A stretch of DNA of 64,000 nt from Micavibrio aeruginosavorus EPB (GTDB lineage Bacteria; Pseudomonadota; Alphaproteobacteria; Micavibrionales; Micavibrionaceae). The DNA is taken from positions 496,001-560,000 of the forward strand of contig NC_020812.1 in NCBI RefSeq assembly GCF_000348745.1, in the 5' to 3' direction. Below are positions 35,848 through 44,906 of this stretch, one piece after another. Position 1 is the first letter of the stretch, and the number at the start of each line of letters is the position of its first letter. A model generated the notes under the pieces. That model did no database searches and had not been told where the DNA came from. It saw only the letters and a program-made list of their open reading frames with translations. A program made the translations under genes and the position numbers.

Positions 35848-35903
35848 AAAAACGCCCCAGAAAAAGCACATCAAAAAAACGCCCCAGTGTCCGGGGCGTT
35901 TTT
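35848..35903. terminator. Terminator with a duplicated left arm between glmM and aldo/keto reductase
   Basis: The strong hairpin is 35875-35903: AAAAACGCCCC pairs with GGGGCGTTTTT around a short loop. The 13-base left arm is also present as a direct copy at 35848-35860, so the right arm has two possible partners. It faces both convergent genes. Confidence 0.85.
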
Positions 35904-35920
35904 GCTTGGGGAAGGAAATT

Positions 35921-36955
35921 TTACCATTTCACTGGTTTCGGGTTGCGTTCATCAAACCCCATTTGGTGCCAGTAGGGATAGGCCGGGGTTTTATGGCTGA
36001 CATTGTCCAACCGTTCAATTTGATCGGCGCGTAACGTCCAACCCAATGCGCCCAAATTCTGGCGCAACTGGTCTTCGGTCCGGGCACCAATCACAATGTT
36101 GGAAATGGTCGGGCGTGTGCTCAGCCAGTTCAACGCGACCTGCGGAATGGTTTTTCCGGTTTCTTTGGCGATCTCGTCCAGAACATCAACGATGTTATAC
36201 AGATGCTCTTCGTTGACCTCTGGCCCACCGACGGCACCGGATTCGCTGGCCATGCGGCCCTCGGTCGGTTTTTGTCCGCGGCGGATTTTTCCGGTCAGGC
36301 GGCCCCAGCCCAGCGGACTCCAGACCATCGTGCCCAGCCCCTGATCCTGGGCCAGCGGCATCAATTCCCATTCATAATCGCGGTTGGCGAGGGAATAATA
36401 TCCTTGATACGCAACATAACGCGCCAATCCATCTTTCTCCGACGCGGCCAGCGATTTCATCACATGCCAGCCCGAAAAGTTGGAGCAGCCGATATACCGG
36501 ATCTTGCCCGCCGTGATCAGGTCGTCCAACGCGCGCAATGTTTCCTCAACCGGGGTCAGGGCGTCAAACCCGTGCATGAAATACAGATCGATGTGATCGG
36601 TGCCCAGACGTTTCAAACTGTCTTCACACGCTTTGATCAGATGGAAGCGGGATGATCCCTTGTCGTTCGGGCCATCGCCCATGCTGAACGTCGCCTTGGT
36701 GGAAATAAGCATGTCATGACGGCGGCCTTTGATGGCTGCGCCCAGAACCTCTTCCGATGCACCGGCGGAATAAATGTTGGCGGTGTCGAAAAAGTTAATG
36801 CCGGCCTCCATGCAAATATCGATCAGGCGGCTGGCGGCCTTTACGTCGGTATCACCCCAGACTTTGAAAAATTCAGTGGTGCCGCCAAAGGTGGCGGTGC
36901 CAAAGCTGAATACGGGTACTTTCAGGCCGGATCGGCCCAACTGTCTGAATTCCAT
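35921..36955 (-). CDS. Aldo/keto reductase family oxidoreductase
   Basis: A 344-aa (beta/alpha)8 NADPH-dependent reductase. The catalytic tetrad context is visible: Asp and Tyr in FFDTANIYSAGASEEVLG, Lys in LISTKATF, and His in IDLYFMHGFD. The GCSNFSGW and GARTEDQLRQNL motifs are typical of the YajO/YdhF-like groups. AAGGACC precedes the ATG. The gene is single, with no informative partner; substrate unknown. Confidence 0.9.
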   Translation of the reverse strand: MEFRQLGRSGLKVPVFSFGTATFGGTTEFFKVWGDTDVKAASRLIDICMEAGINFFDTANIYSAGASEEVLGAAIKGRRHDMLISTKATFSMGDGPNDKGSSRFHLIKACEDSLKRLGTDHIDLYFMHGFDALTPVEETLRALDDLITAGKIRYIGCSNFSGWHVMKSLAASEKDGLARYVAYQGYYSLANRDYEWELMPLAQDQGLGTMVWSPLGWGRLTGKIRRGQKPTEGRMASESGAVGGPEVNEEHLYNIVDVLDEIAKETGKTIPQVALNWLSTRPTISNIVIGARTEDQLRQNLGALGWTLRADQIERLDNVSHKTPAYPYWHQMGFDERNPKPVKW

Positions 36956-37051
36956 GGTTTTTGGTCCTTTTGGTTAAAATCGCGCTATCCAATGTGGGGC
37001 AAGGGGCGGAAAAGAAAAGGCTGGATGCGGCCTGAATACAGGATTATCCCG

Positions 37052-37080
37052 TTGACAAATCCGCATATTTTTCATATTCT
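37052..37080 (+). promoter_or_regulatory. Strong sigma-70-type promoter for the ankyrin-like gene
   Basis: TTGACA (37052-37057) and TATTCT (37075-37080) are exactly 17 bases apart, with about 45 bases to the ATG of the next gene. Confidence 0.7.
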
Positions 37081-37125
37081 TCGACCAGTTTTTAGGACAG
37101 GCCCGATTCGACGAAAGGACCCCAC

Positions 37126-37398
37126 ATGACCATCAGCAATCAGGACAAATTGTTTGCCGCCGCCCGGTGCGGGGATAACGCCACCATCCGTCAATTGGCC
37201 TTCAGCGATGTCGATTTTGGCGCCCGTGATGAAAAGGGCCGCACCCCGTTCAATCTGGCCACCCAATATGGGCATGCGGATACGGCCAAAACCATTCTGG
37301 CCGCCAAGGAAATGAAATATATGCAGCAATTGGGTCTGGTGGGTGAGGGGTCCGTCGCCCCCGTTCGCGAAGACGAAGCCCAAAAAGCCGTTGGTTAA
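37126..37398 (+). CDS. Small ankyrin-repeat-like protein
   Basis: A 90-aa protein with AAAGGA before the ATG and a strong promoter just upstream. Residues about 8-60 match one and a half ankyrin repeats: KLFAAARCGDNATIRQLAF, then DVDFGARDEKGRTPFNLATQ and YGHADTAKTIL. It is too short for a normal ankyrin solenoid, so it may dimerise or cap a partner. purA lies 114 bases downstream in the same direction. Confidence 0.72.
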   Translation: MTISNQDKLFAAARCGDNATIRQLAFSDVDFGARDEKGRTPFNLATQYGHADTAKTILAAKEMKYMQQLGLVGEGSVAPVREDEAQKAVG

Positions 37399-37512
37399 GC
37401 CGCCTGTAATGGCCAAATAATGTTTTTTAAAACCGACCCTTGAATACAGGGGTCGGTTTATGTTTGTGTACACCGTAACAGCCAGCAATGGCCAACAATG
37501 GAGAGTTTAATT

Positions 37513-38805
37513 ATGGCGAATGTCGCGGTCATCGGGTCCCAATGGGGTGATGAGGGCAAGGGTAAGATTGTCGATTGGTTGTCCTCGCGGGCCGATGTTG
37601 TTGTCCGTTTCCAAGGCGGCCACAATGCGGGCCACACGCTGGTGATCGACGGGGTGACCTATAAACTCCATCTGCTGCCGTCCGGTGTTGTGCGTGGTGG
37701 CAAACTCTCTATCATCGGTAACGGTGTTGTGATCGACCCGTGGGCACTGATGAAAGAAATTGGCGATGTGCGCGCACAGGGCGTTGAAATCACGCCGGAC
37801 AATTTGATCATCGCTGATAACGCGTCGCTGATCCTGCCGGTTCACTCGGCGGTTGATAAGGCGTTCGAGGCCGCGCGCGGCAAAAAATCCATCGGCACGA
37901 CAGGCCGCGGCATCGGTCCGTGTTACGAAGACAAGGTTGCGCGTCGTGGTATCCGCGTGTGCGATCTGGCGGATGATGAATTGCTGATGGAAAAGGTCGA
38001 ACGTCTGCTGATGCACCACAATACCTTCTTGAAAGGTTTGGGCGCGGATACGATTGAACCGAAAACCATTTATGATTCATTGGTGCAAATTCGCGGCGAT
38101 ATTCTGCAATTCGCCGCGCCTGTGTGGCAACGTCTGGATGTTGCCAATAAGAATGGTGAGAAAATCCTGTTCGAAGGCGCGCAAGGCATCATGTTGGATG
38201 TCGATCACGGTACATATCCGTTTGTGACATCCTCCAACACTGTGGCGGCCCAGGCTGCAACGGGGTCCGGCGTAGGCCCGCGCACTGTGGGTTATGTTCT
38301 GGGGATTACCAAGGCGTACACAACCCGCGTCGGGTCTGGTCCGTTCCCGACGGAATTGCTGGATGATGATGGTGAAACGCTGGGCCGTCGCGGCCATGAA
38401 TTCGGCACCACCACGGGGCGGAAACGCCGGTGCGGATGGTTCGACGCGGTTCAGGTGCGTCAGGCCATTAAAACATCCGGCATTGACGGCATCGCGTTGA
38501 CCAAGCTGGACGTGCTGGACACGTTTGCGGAGATCAAGGTTTGCGTTGGTTATGATTTGAACGGTGTTCGTCTGGACCGCCTGCCCGCCGGGCAGAAGGA
38601 ACAGGCCGCGGTCACCCCCATCTTCGAAACCATCGAAGGCTGGCAGGAAAGCACGCAAGGTGCCCGCAGCTGGGCCGATCTGCCCGCCAAGGCGATTAAA
38701 TATATCCGCCGTTTGGAGGAATTGATCGAAACCCCGGTCGCCATGGTCTCCACCAGCCCGGAACGGGACGACACCATTTTGGTCCAGGACCCGTTCGCGG
38801 CCTAA
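37513..38805 (+). CDS. purA: Adenylosuccinate synthetase PurA
   Basis: Makes adenylosuccinate from IMP, aspartate and GTP in AMP synthesis. A 430-aa protein with the P-loop WGDEGKGK (11-18), the [11 protein letters not shown] segment and the [13 protein letters not shown] motif. The ATG at 37513 opens the conserved MANVAVIG and has GGAGAG 7 bases upstream; an in-frame ATG five codons earlier is less likely. Confidence 0.97.
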   Translation: MANVAVIGSQWGDEGKGKIVDWLSSRADVVVRFQGGHNAGHTLVIDGVTYKLHLLPSGVVRGGKLSIIGNGVVIDPWALMKEIGDVRAQGVEITPDNLIIADNASLILPVHSAVDKAFEAARGKKSIGTTGRGIGPCYEDKVARRGIRVCDLADDELLMEKVERLLMHHNTFLKGLGADTIEPKTIYDSLVQIRGDILQFAAPVWQRLDVANKNGEKILFEGAQGIMLDVDHGTYPFVTSSNTVAAQAATGSGVGPRTVGYVLGITKAYTTRVGSGPFPTELLDDDGETLGRRGHEFGTTTGRKRRCGWFDAVQVRQAIKTSGIDGIALTKLDVLDTFAEIKVCVGYDLNGVRLDRLPAGQKEQAAVTPIFETIEGWQESTQGARSWADLPAKAIKYIRRLEELIETPVAMVSTSPERDDTILVQDPFAA

Positions 38806-38861
38806 GGTCTCGCAATCTAAGACTTTGCGGGTTTTACAAAAACCGGATTGGGATATACAAT

Positions 38862-38895
38862 GAAGAAAGCGGTGTCATGCAACACCGCTTTCTTC
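38862..38895 (+). terminator. Perfect 14-bp hairpin after purA
   Basis: GAAGAAAGCGGTGT and its exact complement flank a 6-base loop; the right arm and tail are T/C-rich (TTTCTTCGTTCT) rather than a clean T run. It probably terminates purA. Confidence 0.75.
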
Positions 38896-38929
38896 GTTCT
38901 GACAAATCCTCGCCCGGTTCTACGCCCGT

Positions 38930-41086
38930 ATGACATCCGATGAAGCCACAGAAAAGGCCGCAAAAGCCGCCCCGGTGACCGAACCCGCGGGCGAGGCCGT
39001 TACGCCGCAGGCGGCTGAGACTGAACCGGCCCCGGCTTCATCGCCAGCTTCACCACCGGCATCGGGTGGTTCTGGTGCGGTCACGTCGCTGGCGGATAAG
39101 TTTTTTATCCATCCGCAAAAACCTCTGCCGCAATTTGATCAAGGACCGGTGAAGGCCTATGGCGTGACCCAGGGGCGGGACGCCGTTGCGGTGGACCATT
39201 TCGCGCTGATCTGTGAACCGCATCTGACGCCGCGGGCGCGATTGGCGGGGGCGTATAACGGCATTTCCAACCCCAATGTGATCCGTCTGGTTGGTTCGGG
39301 TGTCATTTATTGGCCGCCGACATCGGAAGAGCGCTACACCTTTATCTACGAAAAACCCGCAGGGCCGCCTCTGATGCGGCACAATGAATTCAAGGGGTTG
39401 GATATGAAGCCGGACATTGTCGTGTCCAGCATCATTCGTCCTTTGGTCGGGGCGCTGGCCGATATTCGTGACCGGGACATGGCGCATGGGAATGTGCGCC
39501 CGTCGAATATTTTTGCCGCCATGTCGGGCGATGTGATTGACCGGATTGTTCTGGGCGATTGCCTGGCGACGCCACCATCTTACGCGCAGCCGATTATCTT
39601 TGAGACGATTGAGCGCGCCATGGCCGACCCCATCGCCCGTGGACTGCCGTCGCAGGAAGATGACATGTACGCGTTGGGCGTCACATTGGCGCTGCTGCTG
39701 CGCTCACGCGATCCGCTGGAAGACATGAGCGACGAAGATATTATTCGCCAGAAGATTGAAAATGGAAGTTATACGGCCTTGCTCAGCCGCGACCGTTTTA
39801 CCGGGGCTATTCTAGAGCCCTTGCGCGGGCTTCTCTATGACGATCCGGCGCAGCGTTGGTCTGTTTCTGATTTACAACAATGGATGGATGGGCAACGGTT
39901 GAGCCCGAAACAGGCGGCCAAGAAAGTCAAAGCCGCGCGTCCGCTTCATTTCAATGAAGAACGCTATTTCCGCCCGTCATTGCTGGCCATGGATTTGCAC
40001 AAGGACCCGGGTGCGGCGGTCCAGTTGGTTGAAAACAACCATATGGAACAATGGATCAGCCGGTCGCTGGATGATCCGCAGGTGATGAAGCGCTATGAAA
40101 GCGTGGTTGAAAGCATGACTGAACTGGGGCGCGGGGCCGGGTATTGGGACCGGCTGTTGTGCCGCCTGTCCATTGCGCTCGATCCTGATGCGCCCATTCG
40201 CTACAAGGGCTTGTCGTTGACGGCGGACGGGATTGGTACGGCTCTGGCCCAGGCCGTGGTCAAGAAAGAGGATATTGCTCCCTACGCTGAATTAATTTCC
40301 CAGCAAACCGTAATGTTCTGGGTCGGTGCCGCGCCTGCGGCGCAAATGGATGTCGGGGCCTTGGTGGGGCGTTTTGATGCCTGTCGTGCGTTCCTGCGGC
40401 AAACATCGCCGGCCTATGGGATTGAGCGGTGCCTGTATTTCCTCAACTCTGAATGCCATTGCCTGAGCGACAAGCTGAAGGGCTATTTGGTGCGGACGCC
40501 GGAAGATTTGTTGCGGGCCTTCGAAAAAATTTCATCATCGCCCAAGCGTCCGGAATTGTTTCTGGACCGCCATGTCACGGCGTTTCTGTCGGTGAAGGAT
40601 CGCAAGGATATTGACCCGTATCTGATCGAGCTGGGTGCGGATGAACCGTATAAGCGTATTTTGGGCAATATTAAAACGCTCGCCACCATTCAACAACGGT
40701 CGCGGATGGAAAAACTGCCCGGCATTTGCGGGTGGATGGCGGATATTTTGGACCCGGTTCTGGCGCAGTTGCATGACCGCGATTTACGCATCAGCCTGGG
40801 CGAAAAAATTCGAAAAATTGCCGCCGGGGGCGATATTACAAAAATTGCGGCCCTGCTGGATGATCCAAAAATCACACAGGACGATACCAAGGCCTATAAC
40901 GAAGCGCGGATGGAATACTTCAAGCTGCGCCAGGAAAGTATGGAATTGCAGGCCGACATGGCCGATCCAGATCGGATCAAGCTGACCACTGGACGTGAAA
41001 TGGCGGCGATTTTTTCCTGCATTCTGGCTGGGGTGATCATGTTGTTTTTTGCCTTCATGTTCTTCACCAAATCATCCGGGTTGTAA
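38930..41086 (+). CDS. Membrane-anchored degenerate Ser/Thr kinase-like protein (pseudokinase)
   Basis: A 718-aa protein. After a low-complexity Ala/Pro-rich N-terminus (about 1-50), residues about 60-330 follow the eukaryotic-type kinase plan. The catalytic loop reads HGNVRPSN (186-193) instead of HRDxKxxN, so the catalytic Asp is replaced by Asn. The DFG motif is reduced to GDCL (Asp210, Cys211), and I see no clear VAIK lysine. The helix-F motif EDDMYALGVTLALLL is well preserved. The remaining 380 residues are helical and unrecognised, and a hydrophobic helix at about 692-712 anchors the C-terminus. A small membrane protein follows in the same operon. It is likely a scaffold or sensor rather than an active kinase. 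Confidence 0.72.
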   Translation: MTSDEATEKAAKAAPVTEPAGEAVTPQAAETEPAPASSPASPPASGGSGAVTSLADKFFIHPQKPLPQFDQGPVKAYGVTQGRDAVAVDHFALICEPHLTPRARLAGAYNGISNPNVIRLVGSGVIYWPPTSEERYTFIYEKPAGPPLMRHNEFKGLDMKPDIVVSSIIRPLVGALADIRDRDMAHGNVRPSNIFAAMSGDVIDRIVLGDCLATPPSYAQPIIFETIERAMADPIARGLPSQEDDMYALGVTLALLLRSRDPLEDMSDEDIIRQKIENGSYTALLSRDRFTGAILEPLRGLLYDDPAQRWSVSDLQQWMDGQRLSPKQAAKKVKAARPLHFNEERYFRPSLLAMDLHKDPGAAVQLVENNHMEQWISRSLDDPQVMKRYESVVESMTELGRGAGYWDRLLCRLSIALDPDAPIRYKGLSLTADGIGTALAQAVVKKEDIAPYAELISQQTVMFWVGAAPAAQMDVGALVGRFDACRAFLRQTSPAYGIERCLYFLNSECHCLSDKLKGYLVRTPEDLLRAFEKISSSPKRPELFLDRHVTAFLSVKDRKDIDPYLIELGADEPYKRILGNIKTLATIQQRSRMEKLPGICGWMADILDPVLAQLHDRDLRISLGEKIRKIAAGGDITKIAALLDDPKITQDDTKAYNEARMEYFKLRQESMELQADMADPDRIKLTTGREMAAIFSCILAGVIMLFFAFMFFTKSSGL

Positions 41087-41099
41087 AAGGCGTAACGTC

Positions 41100-41621
41100 A
41101 TGGCGGCAAAGAAAAAACGTAAAAAACCGATCACATGGCAAACGCAGGTTTTGCTGCTGTTTGCATTTATTTTGTCGATCGTCTTCCTGCCAACGACCAT
41201 TTTGATTTTTTTCGGTATGTTGCCGACGATGGTGGCCTCGTTTATCGGTCGCGGTCGGGAAGGGAGCCGGGCTCTGACCGTTGGGGCCATGAACTTTGCC
41301 GGATGTTTTCCCTTCATTCTTGATCTCTGGACATCGCGCAATACGGTGGAGCAGGCCGTATCCATGCTGTTTGATCCACGCACGATCGTCGTGATGTATT
41401 GCGCGGCGGCGGTGGGGTATTTGATTGACTGGGCCGTTTCCGGATTGGTGGGCAATATTCTGGTGCAACAGGCAAAATCGCGTATTGCCGCGATTGATGA
41501 GCGACAGGCCGCCATGGTCAAGCGTTGGGGGCATGAAGTAACGGGGGAAGTGGCCCTGGATGAGCAGGGTTTTCCGATGGATGATGATGGGCCTGTTGGG
41601 ACAAAAACGAAGAAGAGTTGA
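41100..41621 (+). CDS. Hypothetical inner-membrane protein paired with the kinase-like gene
   Basis: A 173-aa protein starting with a very basic MAAKKKRKKP stretch, followed by two to three hydrophobic helices (VLLLFAFILSIVFLPTTILIFFG, PTMVASFIG with a GREGSR loop, IVVMYCAAAVGYLIDWAVSGLVG) and an acidic C-terminus. AAGG lies before the ATG, 14 bases after the kinase-like gene stops, so the two are probably an operon. No family recognised. Confidence 0.68.
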   Translation: MAAKKKRKKPITWQTQVLLLFAFILSIVFLPTTILIFFGMLPTMVASFIGRGREGSRALTVGAMNFAGCFPFILDLWTSRNTVEQAVSMLFDPRTIVVMYCAAAVGYLIDWAVSGLVGNILVQQAKSRIAAIDERQAAMVKRWGHEVTGEVALDEQGFPMDDDGPVGTKTKKS

Positions 41622-41759
41622 GATTAAGCGTAAAATTTTATCTGCTTTTACAATGTCTTTGATCAACAGTTCACTCTCCCTTAAGTGCAAAAAACGATAA
41701 TGGAAGATGGGTTTTTCCGGCTCGCTGGGGTCTGGAACCGAATCCGGGGAATGAAAAAC

Positions 41760-42311
41760 ATGGAAACGCAATATCGGGGGCGCAGGTTCTTGTCCTTCTG
41801 GCGCGATACGCGGGGTTCGACCGCGGTCGAATTCGGCCTTGTCGCCATTCCTTTTATTTTCATGACCATCGGTATCATCGAACTGGCTCTGGTCTTCGCC
41901 GCCGCCAATATGCTGGAAGGCGGCGTCGCCGAGGCATCGCGCCTGATCCGCACCGGAGAGTTACAACAGGCGGGCGGCGATCCGGAAGAAACATTCCGCG
42001 AGGCGCTCTGCGCGCACGCGCTGGTTTTGATTGAATGTGATGGGATCGTTGTTGAATCAATTGCAATCGAGGACAATACGTTTGAAGGCATATCGGAACT
42101 TGTTCCTGAATATGACGAGGATGGAAATTTAATCCCCTCTGGATTTGAGTTGGGTGAGGTGAGCGACGTTGTTCTTGTGCGTGTGGCCTATCGCTATCAA
42201 TTTATGACACCGCTTTTTGGTGATATTTTTTCAAACCAGCCGGATCGCGCGTACCCCATGCTCGCCACGGCCGTGATGCGGACGGAGCCTTATGAGTTTG
42301 AGGATGAATAG
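41760..42311 (+). CDS. tadE: TadE-like pseudopilin of the Tad pilus
   Basis: A 183-aa protein with the TadE signature near the N-terminus: RGSTAVEFGLVAIPF (18-32; conserved Glu24) followed by a single membrane helix, then a soluble extracytoplasmic domain. TadE/F-type pseudopilins are processed like pilins and are needed for pilus assembly. The ATG at 41760 is chosen because GGGGA is correctly spaced; an ATG 9 bases earlier lies too close to it. The stop abuts the next ATG. Confidence 0.82.
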   Translation: METQYRGRRFLSFWRDTRGSTAVEFGLVAIPFIFMTIGIIELALVFAAANMLEGGVAEASRLIRTGELQQAGGDPEETFREALCAHALVLIECDGIVVESIAIEDNTFEGISELVPEYDEDGNLIPSGFELGEVSDVVLVRVAYRYQFMTPLFGDIFSNQPDRAYPMLATAVMRTEPYEFEDE

Positions 42312-42857
42312 ATGAAAAAGCATTCTCAATGTCTTCGCTGGTTAAATGATGAAAAGGCGAGTATCGCCGCCGAAGCCGGGATATTTATTCCTATTTTGTT
42401 CAGCATGTTAGTGGCGGTTTTTTTTTTTTTTTCAGCCATTTTGGTGAACCAAAAGGCCATTAATGCCTCGCAGATGACAGCAGATTTAATCGCCCGGGAA
42501 ATCAGCGTGAATGATCAGCAGGTCGAAGATGCGATGGATGCCGCACGGCAAGCGATGCTGCCATTAAACCTGACAAACTTTGGGGTTGCTATAGCCAGTG
42601 TGCAATACAACGCAGAGAATGAGCCAGAGATTCTTTGGCAGGACGTAACCGGTACGGCTGAGGAGTTTGAGGTCGAAGACGCACCTATTCAGGGCACTAT
42701 CGGTCTTGGTGGCGAAGGGGATGGAATGGTGGTTGTTCAGGTCACCTATGAATATGATCCGGTCTTTTCGGGATCATTCCTTCCTACGATCATGATGCGA
42801 GAAGTAAGCTATACGCGCGGGCGGCGTTTGCCGGTTGTTACGCGTATTGACGGATAG
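42312..42857 (+). CDS. TadF-like pseudopilin with a T15 homopolymer in the coding sequence
   Basis: A 181-aa protein starting immediately after tadE. The N-terminus has EKASIAAEAGIFIPILFSML followed by a membrane helix, then an extracytoplasmic domain, the TadE/TadF layout. The helix codes VFFFFSAI through an unbroken run of 15 T (42418-42432). A one-base loss would stop the protein about 5 codons later and a one-base gain about 11 codons later, so replication slippage would switch the gene off. As given, the frame is intact (on state). Confidence 0.78.
   Translation: MKKHSQCLRWLNDEKASIAAEAGIFIPILFSMLVAVFFFFSAILVNQKAINASQMTADLIAREISVNDQQVEDAMDAARQAMLPLNLTNFGVAIASVQYNAENEPEILWQDVTGTAEEFEVEDAPIQGTIGLGGEGDGMVVVQVTYEYDPVFSGSFLPTIMMREVSYTRGRRLPVVTRIDG
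42418..42432. repeat. Homopolymer T15 tract
   Basis: Fifteen consecutive T within the TadF-like gene, in codons Val36 to Ser41. All four Phe codons are TTT where TTC would be possible. It is the longest homopolymer I noticed in the window. Confidence 0.95.
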
Positions 42858-42872
42858 AATGGGATAATTGTT

Positions 42873-44213
42873 ATGATGCAATTTCTGCGACAATACTGGT
42901 ACGATTCCGGTGCTTCTTTGGCGGCTTATATGGCGCTGACGATTCCGGTCCTTGTTGGATCTATTGGCATGGCCACGGATGTTGGTATGTCCTATCTCGT
43001 TCGCGCCAGATTGCAGGGTGCGCTCGATGCTGCCGCCCTTGCAACGGCCGCGGCAACATCATCGGGTGATGCTGATATTGGCGAAAAGCTGGAAGAGTAT
43101 TTCGAAGCGAACTACCCTCCGGAAAAAATTGGCGTTCCCTATGATCTGGATTTCGAAGATTCGGATGAGGCTTTGTTTGTGAGTGCGCAAGCGCGTTACA
43201 ATACAATGTTTGTTCGCGTTCTGGGGATTGAAGAGATTAACGTTGCGGCCTCGACCACAATTACGCGTGCCGTGCGGGGGATCGAAGCTGTTCTGGTGCT
43301 GGATAACACTGGATCAATGTCGAATAATAACAATATTCAAAAATTACGTGATGCGTCAGAAACTTTTGTCAACACATTGTATGACCGCGCAGGTGAAGAC
43401 GAAGAGTATGTGAAGATTGGCATTGTTCCTTACAGTTCGACTGTAAATGTCGGGCGTTATGGCTTGGGCCTTAATCCGGATGGGTCCCACTATGGCGATC
43501 CGTTTGTGACATTGCCTAATGGTGTGACCTATAATTCGAATTGCGGCGGAAGCAGTACATCGCGCTGGTGTGGGTGTGTTTTGGCTGAAGATTATCCAGG
43601 TGATGTTGAGGAGTTTGAGGATAACGTCGGGGCCTATCTTTACAGAACGTGTTCCTATAGCAACTGGAGCAAAACATGGACTTGTACTGTGCAGTCCACG
43701 CCCAATCGCTATTGCCCGCCACCGATCACTCCCCTGACCAGTGACCGCGAGGTTTTGCTCGATGCAATTGATGATTTGCGTGCCGACGGGAATACGTTAG
43801 GGAACTTTGGCATGATCTGGGGTTATCGCGTCGTTTCACCGGAATTCCCGTTCGAAGAAGGGGCGGCGTGGGATGATTATATCTGGCGCAAGGCCGTTGT
43901 GATGATGACTGACGGTGATAACACCATCGGGAACAGTAGTTTCTATTCTGCCTATGGTTGGGGCGCCATGCATGGTATCAGCACAGCCGACATTAATGAT
44001 CGCTTTGAAGAGGTCTGCGCGCTCATGCGAGAGCAGGGGATCCTTGTCTACACCATCGTTTTTACGTCTGGCATCAATCAGGCGACAAAAGACATGTATC
44101 GTGCCTGTGCGACCACCTCGAACATGTATTATTACGCCCCCAGCGGGGATGATCTTGAGGAAGCGTTTGAAAAAATTGCGCGTGAGTTGAGTAACTTGCA
44201 CGTGAGTAACTAA
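42873..44213 (+). CDS. tadG: TadG-like pilus protein with von Willebrand factor A domain
   Basis: A 446-aa protein. The N-terminal hydrophobic helix (about 15-42: SLAAYMALTIPVLVGSIGMATDVG) follows the TadG pattern. The VWA domain begins around 138 (EAVLVLDNTGSMS) with the MIDAS-like Asp144-Asn-Thr-Gly-Ser148-Met-Ser150; a second metal-site segment MMTDGDNTIG is further on. The insert between them has many Cys/Tyr residues (CGCVLAEDYP, CSYSNWSKTW). TadG helps pilus biogenesis at the envelope. The start has two adjacent ATGs. A terminator follows, ending the tadE-F-G transcript. Confidence 0.85.
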   Translation: MMQFLRQYWYDSGASLAAYMALTIPVLVGSIGMATDVGMSYLVRARLQGALDAAALATAAATSSGDADIGEKLEEYFEANYPPEKIGVPYDLDFEDSDEALFVSAQARYNTMFVRVLGIEEINVAASTTITRAVRGIEAVLVLDNTGSMSNNNNIQKLRDASETFVNTLYDRAGEDEEYVKIGIVPYSSTVNVGRYGLGLNPDGSHYGDPFVTLPNGVTYNSNCGGSSTSRWCGCVLAEDYPGDVEEFEDNVGAYLYRTCSYSNWSKTWTCTVQSTPNRYCPPPITPLTSDREVLLDAIDDLRADGNTLGNFGMIWGYRVVSPEFPFEEGAAWDDYIWRKAVVMMTDGDNTIGNSSFYSAYGWGAMHGISTADINDRFEEVCALMREQGILVYTIVFTSGINQATKDMYRACATTSNMYYYAPSGDDLEEAFEKIARELSNLHVSN

Positions 44214-44615
44214 TGCAATAAATCCCTTTCTGTTGAATCAACGGGACTCGGTTTTGAGTCCCGTTTGATTTTTGTGGAAGTATTCATTGGGGCGATGATT
44301 CTGCTTTTACTATAGATTTGCTAATTACTGTGTGGGTTGTGCGGCTTTAAATACTTGTTCCTGTATTTTGTAGTAATAATTGTAATATTTGTAGTTGTTC
44401 TATGCTTTCTATATAAAATTTTATGTAAAAACACTCTAAGTTTTATTTGTTTATGATAGTTTTTTCTATAATTCAGTGCGTCGTTTCTTCATTTTTTTAA
44501 CCCCTCGTTAAAAATTTAGGGTATATTCTGGGGACTGTGGGTTCGCGCGCTGGTGCAATGCCTGTGCGATTAGGGGAACCAAAAAGCTGGAAACCAAACG
44601 AAGGAGACTTCAACT
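44214..44615. other. AT-rich 400-base region upstream of flp
   Basis: The stretch holds the terminator of the tadEFG unit (44240-44273) and then about 280 bases of unusually AT-rich sequence with long T runs and no plausible gene. A TATATT -10-like box (44522-44527) lies about 90 bases before flp, with a weak TTAACC-like -35 at too long a spacing (19). It is best read as the regulatory region of the pilin gene. Confidence 0.6.
44240..44273 (+). terminator. Intrinsic terminator after tadG
   Basis: AACGGGACTC pairs perfectly with GAGTCCCGTT across a 6-base loop, followed by TGATTTTT. Confidence 0.88.
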
Positions 44616-44831
44616 ATGTTGTTCACGTTTATCAAGGCTATCAAAGAAGCCTATGTAAAGGATATCAAGGGCGCGACCGCCATTGAATATGGTCTGATTG
44701 CTGGTGGCATTTCGCTGGCTATCGTTGCGGCTGTGTTTGCATTCGGTGATGATTTGGCCGCCCTGTTCTCGTCGATTGCTGCTGCTATGGCAGAGGCTTC
44801 GGCAGACGTTGAGGCTGATCTGGGCAGCTAA
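44616..44831 (+). CDS. flp: Flp/PilA-type major pilin of the Tad pilus
   Basis: A 71-aa prepilin. The processing motif is G19-ATAIEYGLIA with Glu at +5 and Tyr at +6 as in Flp pilins; a hydrophobic helix follows (about 24-48), and the C-terminus is Ala/acidic. AAGGAG precedes the ATG. The gene stands alone between two terminators, which would allow high, separate expression of the pilus subunit. Confidence 0.93.
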   Translation: MLFTFIKAIKEAYVKDIKGATAIEYGLIAGGISLAIVAAVFAFGDDLAALFSSIAAAMAEASADVEADLGS

Positions 44832-44853
44832 TATATAAGTCTGCGGTTTAACG

Positions 44854-44889
44854 AAAACCCGTCTGGGGGCTTCCTTCAGACGGGTTTTT
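44854..44889 (+). terminator. Intrinsic terminator after flp
   Basis: AAAACCCGTCTG pairs with CAGACGGGTTTT across a 10-11 base loop, followed by T5. Confidence 0.9.
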
Positions 44890-44906
44890 GACTCTGTGGG
44901 GGTCGA

